DNA of 27,260 bases, taken from assembly GCA_021464525.1 (NCBI GenBank), contig JADRCO010000739.1, positions 1 to 27,260 of the forward strand, in the 5' to 3' direction. A program made the position numbers and the translations under genes. This DNA is from Rhizophagus sp. LPA8_4_AMF. Taxonomy: Eukaryota > Glomeromycota > Glomeromycetes > Glomerales > Glomeraceae. Positions 21,875 to 27,260 of this stretch are shown here, in pieces. The notes under the pieces were generated by a model. It did not search any database. It was not told where the DNA came from and saw only the letters and a list, made by a program, of their open reading frames with translations. Within the stretch, counting starts at the first letter, position 1. Every line of letters starts with the position of its first letter.

Positions 21875-22110
21875 GTTAAAAAGACCAAATGTAAGTTAAT
21901 GATGTTTTTTTCTATAAATTTTACTTAATATGTTAATTTTTTTTTTTATCTATAGAAAAAAATTTTTTTATATTACCTTATTTTCTTGTAAATTGCAAAT
22001 ATTTTTATGTAAAATAATAAATTTTATTCAAACAAACAAACTAAATTTAATAGTGATATAAGGATTATTAAGATTATTGTATTTATCTATATTATAGATA
22101 ATGAATTTAT
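21875..22110. terminator. Convergent terminator with back-to-back poly(A) signals
   Basis: Between the stop codons of two convergent genes, AATAAATTTTATT at 22016-22028 contains AATAAA on the plus strand (142 nt after the GW-rich gene stop) and, one base on, AATAAA on the minus strand (83 nt after the TLC gene stop). This compact arrangement can serve both 3' ends. The flanks are T/A-rich. Confidence 0.5.
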
Positions 22111-23154
22111 TTATAAATTCATTTTTTTATGGCCTTCAGTAGATGAAGACCTTGTAATAGCACACGAACTTTTTTTCTTAAATACTTTACTCCAATCAGC
22201 ACTCCACAATTGTAGGAATAATTGTAAATTCAGAACATTCATGGCGATCATACCCAAAAATGCAATTCTCCAATAAGCAATATGGCCAAAAAGCATATAT
22301 TCCCTCCAAACCCTTAAAACAAGATAACCATGAACGGTAAATCTTACAAAAACAAAGGTTAAGAAAAGTAATAAAGAATTAAACTGATAAAAAGGAGTTA
22401 ATTTTGTCTTGAAGGAAATAAGATAAAGTTTCCTTTGATGAAGGAAAACATTACTTATTTCAACAAGTAATGTTGCAGCTAAATAAGGTGAATATTTACA
22501 AGTTACAACTGACAAAACAAATGTTGTAATGACCACAATATGATGAAGCCATATCCCAGGAGAATCCATAAAAATATTCTTTATCCAAAAGTCAAACAAA
22601 TCAGCAAAGAAATAACCTATATTATATAATTTAATTAATTTAATTAGTTTAGAAAATTAATACAAAATTGTGTATATTGACTATTTCTTACCGATTGAAA
22701 GAGCAATTTGAAATCTGCATAATGATACATCCGCGTATATCATATCATGCCACGCGTTAGGATAATAGTAAAAACTACCAAAGTAAAAAAAAAAAATATA
22801 ATAATTGTAATAATTGATAATGATGGAATTATGAAATAAATGGTAATTACCATATCGGGGTTATACCCGAACAAATCCAAGCGTGAATATAGCTAACAAA
22901 CGTGTTATTCCATACCGCTTTCTTCCTTTTATCTAGTTTACTGTAAAATACCTAAATTATTCAAAAAGCAAAAATAAAATTATTAGTAATTGCAATCAAC
23001 CGGATTTAATTGAGAAAGAAATCAATTTCAAAATATCACCTACTGTTAGAGGAGCAACACAAATTGAAGATACGTAATTTAGTAGCGTAAATCCTACAAA
23101 AGAATAACAAATAATTTTTATTGAGACATTCGTGTCATTTGTGCAATTTTCCAT
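22111..23154 (-). CDS. TLC (TRAM-LAG1-CLN8) domain membrane protein, TLCD4/TMEM56-like
   Basis: Polytopic membrane protein of the TLC family, linked in other organisms to lipid synthesis, transport or sensing. Exons in order: 23044-23154, 22851-22951, 22692-22774 and 22111-22616 give 266 aa. A first hydrophobic segment at about 12-35 follows a short N-terminus holding three potential N-glycosylation sequons (NCT, NDT, NVS). The TLC domain runs from about 46 to 245: KLDKRKKAVWNNTFVS, the NAWHDMIYADVSLC loop, GYFFADLFDFW, WLHHIVV (His123/His124), and LVEISNVFLHQRKL, the family's hallmark. The tail carries basic and Ser residues (KKKSS onward; it ends KKMNL, with no classical KKxx). It is too short and lacks the homeobox-type region of plant or animal ceramide synthases, so TLCD4-like is preferred. 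Substrate unknown. It shares a 277-nt divergent promoter with APC10. Confidence 0.88.
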
Positions 23155-23431
23155 TACTATTTGATAAGTTTCTACTGTTTGACACGTTTATAAAGAGACA
23201 AAATAAAGAATGAACGAAAGTTTTGAAAATTACAAATTAAAACTGAAGAGTCAAAATAAAGAATGAACGACTAAGTTTAAATGAGTATTATTCTTCAAAA
23301 TGCGAAAGGTAAAAAAATAAGTATAATTAATGCACTTGCACTAATTAATACATGGTTGGTTTCACAAAAAATTTTTTTTTGGCAAACAGAGTTTCTATCA
23401 ATCAAAATACTCGTTATAAACTTTCAAAACT
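23155..23431. promoter_or_regulatory. Divergent promoter of TLC gene and APC10, with a 19-bp direct repeat
   Basis: 277 nt separate the two start codons, so both promoters must fit here or overlap the leaders. CAAAATAAAGAATGAACGA occurs perfectly twice, at 23199-23217 and 23252-23270, 53 nt apart (about five helical turns). This is the most ordered element in the spacer. An ATG at 23281 opens a 72-codon frame overlapping the APC10 start in another frame and could be an upstream ORF. Confidence 0.55.
23199..23270. repeat. Perfect 19-bp direct repeat pair
   Basis: Two identical 19-bp copies separated by 34 nt of unrelated A/T-rich sequence, within the divergent TLC/APC10 promoter. The flanks also agree in part (GAGACA or GAGTCA just before each copy). 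This could be a doubled binding site or the relic of a small duplication. Confidence 0.7.
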
Positions 23432-24486
23432 ATGAACGATTTGAACAACATGCCAGATGCGGACGACGTAGAAGAGGAGGAAATGGCAGATATTGTTGAC
23501 GATGAAGAAAATTCATATTCTCAAAGAAGAGGAGAGAGAAAAATTATAAAAAGTGAATTCAAACACGAAGGTAAACTCGCGTCTTGTAAAGCATTTTTAC
23601 GTGATAATATTTTAACTTTTTGCAATTAATTATAAAAGAATTACGAGAAATTGGTTCTTCAGCGATTTGGTCACTATCAAGCTGGAAACATGGTAATGGT
23701 GTAGATAAATTGCGGGATGATAATTTTTTGACATATTGGCAGTAAGTTTAAATATTTATCTTTTGATTATTTAATATTTGATTAAAACATGATAATATAT
23801 TTAGATCGGACGGTACTTTACCCCACCTTGTCAATATCCAATTTCCACAGAAAGTTAATGTTGTGGTATGAATTAGGAAATATTTATCACCATTGGGAAA
23901 TTACATAATATCTAATACTTCTTGTAATATATAGCAAATATCACTTTGGCTTAATTACAAAAGTGATGAAAGTTATACACCAAATAAAATAACTATTAGA
24001 GCTGGAACTCATAATGGAGATCTTCAGGTAATAAGTAATCTTATCTGAATTTGGATCTTTAAATTTAACGGAAATATCTTACTAGGATTTAAGGACTGTT
24101 GAACTTGATGAACCATTTAGGTGGGTCGATATACAACTCAGCGGAGATGAAATATTGAGGTATCAATCCATTTTTTTTATTAAAAGAATTAATTGGTCAT
24201 TCTTACATTTCAAATAATTTACTTAGTAAAACAAGTCGTCCAGTGGGTGCACATCTTTTCCAAATAGCAATTAAAGCAAATCATCAAAATGGAAAAGATA
24301 CACATATACGGCAGATTAAAGTGTTTGCCCCAAAACTGTATGTGTTTGTTTACTTTTCTATTTCAGCTATATTTGAACAAAGTCTCACTATTGATTATCT
24401 TTAGTCCACTCTTCTATGAAGATTATTCTGATGATGATATCCCGTTTAAAACAGTCGAATTTGCAATGCATGAAACTATAAGGTGA
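23432..24486 (+). CDS. APC10: Anaphase-promoting complex subunit APC10/Doc1
   Basis: Subunit of the APC/C ubiquitin ligase that, with Cdc20/Cdh1, forms the D-box receptor driving mitotic exit. Exons 23432-23570, 23639-23741, 23805-23865, 23935-24027, 24086-24159, 24227-24337 and 24405-24486 join to 220 aa. Residues 1-45 are acidic (DADDVEEEEMADIVDDEEN). The DOC domain spans about 46-200: LREIGSSAIWSLSSWKHGNG, KLRDDNFLTYWQSDG, PHLVNIQF, YKSDESYTPNKI, and ANHQNGKDTHIRQIKVF, almost textbook APC10. The last two residues are Ile-Arg (HETIR), the IR tail by which APC10 docks on Cdc27/APC3, which independently supports the final exon. AATAAA at 24673-24678 is 187 nt past the stop. Identity is very secure; the N-terminal extension before the DOC domain is less so. 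Confidence 0.95.
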
Positions 24487-27013
24487 AATGGAGAATCATG
24501 AAACGGATGAAAGTTTTAGGAAATGATGATAGAGTTTGTAAACTTGTAGACTTATTATTTAATATTAAATCATCTTTTTTATACTTAATAATTAGATAGC
24601 TTAACCCTTAAAATAATATTTACTGCTAGAATTTCTAAGGATATATTGGATATATTACATCGTTACACGTTAAATAAAATGACAAATCAAATCTTAAGTT
24701 GTAATTAGTTTCTTATTAATTTTTGGTTCAGGACACTTTAATGAAGTCTAAAATTGATTTTGTTGGAGATGCCATCACTTTAAAGTGAACCATATATCAA
24801 ACAAGTCTTCTGTTGACCAGACATCAAAGTTTTGATGATCTCGGACAGATACGGGACTGACATTTTTCTAGAATCATAGATTTTAGATTTAGAATTATTT
24901 ATATTTTATATTTTCGTGTTGCATAACAATAGTCATGCATTACGACTTACTTATAAAGATGAAACTTTTAATTGTCAAAAGAAAAATCAATTACGGTGGT
25001 GATTATTTTAATTGTTGCATCAATGATAACAATTATTGTTACATAGACATCATCATCTGGTCTACCAATACTTATGCCAGGCATGATCTTAGATCCTTCA
25101 TCGGCTTCACGCGTGCAGACAAGCAGAAATTATATTGTCTCGAGTATTTTCTATACGAGTTTCACGTTAAAAATTTAACAAGTTAACAATCATTCCTCCC
25201 ACAAAAGAAGGTCGATAAAAAAATCAAATTTTAATTGTCGCAAATGAATTTTTTGCTTTATTTAAATGTTATTCAAATAACTTTATTTACTTTCTTAGTG
25301 ACCTGAGATCTCACCATGATTATGATAATGAGCTTGACTGAGCGTTATGGCATTGGTATTATAACCATTGGTATTGTAACAAGAATTTTTTGATTGATTT
25401 TTGTAATAAATTTGTTAAGGCTTCATCAAAATTATCAAAACTTTAACACACTAAAAGTTTGAAAACTAATAAAATAAGCACATTTATAAGTTTTATGATT
25501 TAAATTACTGGTTTGATGACAAAGTAATAGGCTTATTTAACTACTATAGAACTTGTTATAGTGGAATGACCGAATTGTCAAATTAAGAAGATGGCCCTAT
25601 TGTGATGTGATTTATGAATATCAGATTAAGTCTTTGGTTTGGATATTAAGATCAAAAATTATGAATCTGATTAAAGTCAAGCAATACCGGCTCAATCCAA
25701 ATTTATATTTAATACTGGAATTTGGTTTGACAAATCAAATCAAACACTGGATTCGTTTATTTATAAAGATGCTCAATGGTCTTACAGGTCTGTCTCAATT
25801 ATACATGAAGTTGAAATTAAAAGCCAAAAGTTGACATATTTTGGTTTGGAGGCCTAAGTCAAAATTAAAGTCAAAATTGGCCAAAATTACATCATATCAC
25901 ATTATTTTAAATAGTTGCAAAATAGTAAAACTTTAAATTGCAATAACTCTGTCAATATTGATGCTACAGAAATAAAACACATATCATTTGAATTCTCTCA
26001 ACAAAACGAATTGAATGTTACCAAGATCGTTGAACTCTGATCACTAGATACTAAGTTTATAAGAAAAATGTCTATAACTTTAATAAGAATAAAATAGTCA
26101 TTATTGATGCTATTGATATATTCTTACCATTATTCGATTTGTCTCAATTAGTGCTTTCAAATGAACTATTGCTCATCTGATTCTAATCACTAGATGTTAA
26201 GATATCTTTAAAATACATTTATTATTAAATTTTAATAATTGTAGATAATTAATCTGCAACATCTAATTTAATTATTTTAACTTTTGAGAGGCTAAAGTCA
26301 AATTAATTTTGACTATTTAAACTATTTTGAGGTTAAAATTAACCTAATTTTAACTTCATGTATAGTTTCAGTCTTAGACCGATCAGTCCCAGGACTTTAT
26401 AGGATCAAACTGCAATCCTTTTTGTTTAGAACTGGTCCTAGTACTGAACAACTGATTGGGTAATTCTAGCTGACACTATAGTTTTGTTTGGAATTATGAA
26501 ATTTGTGTGTAATACAAAAATTTCACAAAATTTCTTGTATAATACACAAAAATCTGGTGATTAAACTTTTATCCAGCATCACGTAATTTATTATCTCAGA
26601 ACCAAATAATGCAGACAGACTGGTCTGTCCTTTTAAGATGTAGGACTGGTAGAATTATGATCTTTTAAGATCATTAAATATCTTTATTTATTTAATCTAG
26701 TTTCATATCCTAATCTTATCTGTATTGACAGACAATAGAATCTATATGAATTAATAAACTATTGGAGTTATCTTCTATATATATATTATGTACTTAAAAG
26801 TTTTCAACTATCTTTTGAATATTTCTAACCTTCTTACTGCATATGTGAATATTTACCTTAAGTTCTACGACAAATGAGTAACTATCTTAGATGTTTATTT
26901 AAATTTGCAATCTTATCATGTAATATCATGAATTAAATATTAATATCTAGTTATAGAGATCATTGATGAATATATTACAATATTAATTAACTTATTTATA
27001 TATTTATAACAAA
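24487..27013. other. 2.5-kb gene-free, repeat-like region
   Basis: Beyond the APC10 3' UTR nothing coding is recognisable; ORFs of 83 and 75 codons (24935, 25607) are Leu/Ile/Lys-rich AT translations without motifs. Structure seen: a 14-nt perfect palindrome TCACTTTAAAGTGA at 24775-24788, two diverged copies of a roughly 115-130-nt sequence at 25942-26055 and 26072-26201, repeated GTCAAAATTAAAGTCAAAATT-like phrases near 25858, and an area at 26370-26660 with recurrent GACTGGTC/GGTCC phrases and a 7-bp stem GACAGAC/GTCTGTC (26614-26629). It looks like eroded non-coding repeats. Confidence 0.5.
25942..26201. repeat. Two diverged tandem copies of a ~120-nt non-coding unit
   Basis: Copy A (25942-26055) and copy B (26072-26201) share blocks in the same order: ATTGATGCTA at the left, TCTCAA in the middle, then a TCTGAT-like word and ATCACTAGAT followed by TAAG at the right, with poor agreement between. 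No coding potential. It may be part of a dispersed repeat family; a genome-wide comparison would be needed to define it. Confidence 0.35.
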
Positions 27014-27260
27014 CTAGCTATCAACCCGTTACTTTGTAACGGTTCAATGGGTATTAAATAAATAAACGCTACGCATATATCACAATATAAAATCATGTGC
27101 GTGTATCAATCTGACAGATGTTCATGGTAACACATAAAGATTTAAAAAGAGATGATTTTTTTTTCATTAAAAATTAATCAAACAGTTAGAATGTTAAAAC
27201 TTAAAACCTTCCTACTGGTTTGCCAATTCAAGTCACAGTTTTTATTAATATTAAGCAAAT
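27014..27260 (-). mobile_element. Probable Helitron 3' terminus, element continues past the window end
   Basis: Read on the minus strand, the sequence has CCGTTAC-AAA-GTAACGG (27026-27042), a perfect 7-bp hairpin with a 3-nt loop. After 8 nt comes CTAG (27014-27017), then T. A short GC-containing hairpin a few bases before a terminal CTRR, with insertion next to T, is the classical Helitron 3' end. No terminal inverted repeats or target-site duplication are expected. The remaining 220 nt inside the element show no helicase or Rep coding sequence, so it may be a non-autonomous copy or merely the non-coding tail. It is the only mobile-element end recognised in the window. Confidence 0.55.

Noticed and set aside
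22941-22951. Acceptor at TTTTACAG (boundary after 22941) for TLC exon 2
   Set aside because: It would put exon 2 out of phase with exon 1; the acceptor ending at 22952 keeps phase 0 and gives VFYSKLDKRKK.
24935-25834. ORFs of 83 and 75 codons downstream of APC10
   Set aside because: No motifs, no splice-linked neighbours, AT-driven amino acid composition; the region looks like non-coding repeats.
1-27260. tRNA, 5S rRNA or snRNA genes
   Set aside because: I looked for B-box-like GGTTCGAAT words and clover-leaf arms on both strands and found none convincing; a tRNAscan/Infernal run would settle it.

Overview
The window is about 27 kb of AT-rich, intron-dense eukaryotic DNA with long A and T homopolymers. 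It is very probably from an arbuscular mycorrhizal fungus of the Rhizophagus type (Glomeromycotina). The best taxonomic marker is the kinase at 6898-8524. It has the N-terminal CxxC...WCxxC plus WTSGN...IDxFIQ segment, joined to a tyrosine-kinase-like domain, that is hugely expanded in these fungi. Short introns (about 60-110 nt, all GT-AG), pyrimidine-rich leaders and very AT-rich spacers fit. No rRNA, tRNA or CRISPR array is visible.

Layout from left to right. (1) 306-2471 minus: CRAL-TRIO/Sec14 plus RhoGAP protein, 8 exons. (2) 4888-6315 plus: F-box/leucine-rich-repeat protein, 2 exons. (3) 6898-8524 plus: protein kinase, 3 exons. (4) 8656-10504 minus: Zrg17-like cation-diffusion-facilitator protein, 7 exons. 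(5) 11487-13524 minus: Ptc2/Ptc3-type PP2C phosphatase, 8 exons. (6) 15637-15786 plus: doubtful 49-codon ORF. (7) 16165-18102 plus and (8) 18789-21874 plus: two neighbouring tryptophan/GW-rich, mostly disordered proteins that share a short C-terminal module. (9) 22111-23154 minus: TLC-domain membrane protein, 4 exons. (10) 23432-24486 plus: anaphase-promoting-complex subunit APC10/Doc1, 7 exons. After 24487 there is 2.8 kb of repeat-like, gene-free DNA. It ends in what looks like the 3' terminus of a Helitron (27014 onward, element on the minus strand, running out of the window).

I rebuilt exon structures by following reading frame, GT/AG borders and family continuity across each junction. 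Every multi-exon model closes in frame: 515, 442, 476, 461, 463, 966, 266 and 220 aa; the 16165 gene is a single 645-aa exon. Most genes are conserved housekeeping or signalling functions: Rho GTPase control, ubiquitin ligation (F-box, APC/C), phosphorylation and dephosphorylation, early-secretory-pathway zinc, and a lipid-linked TLC protein. They are not an operon-like pathway. Several pairs share spacers: a divergent promoter at 23155-23431, a convergent terminator with overlapping poly(A) signals at 21875-22110, and a tight convergent pair at 8525-8655.

The least explained content is the GW-rich pair (16165-21874). The second member also carries four perfect clathrin-box-like motifs. I could not assign either protein to a named family from sequence alone.
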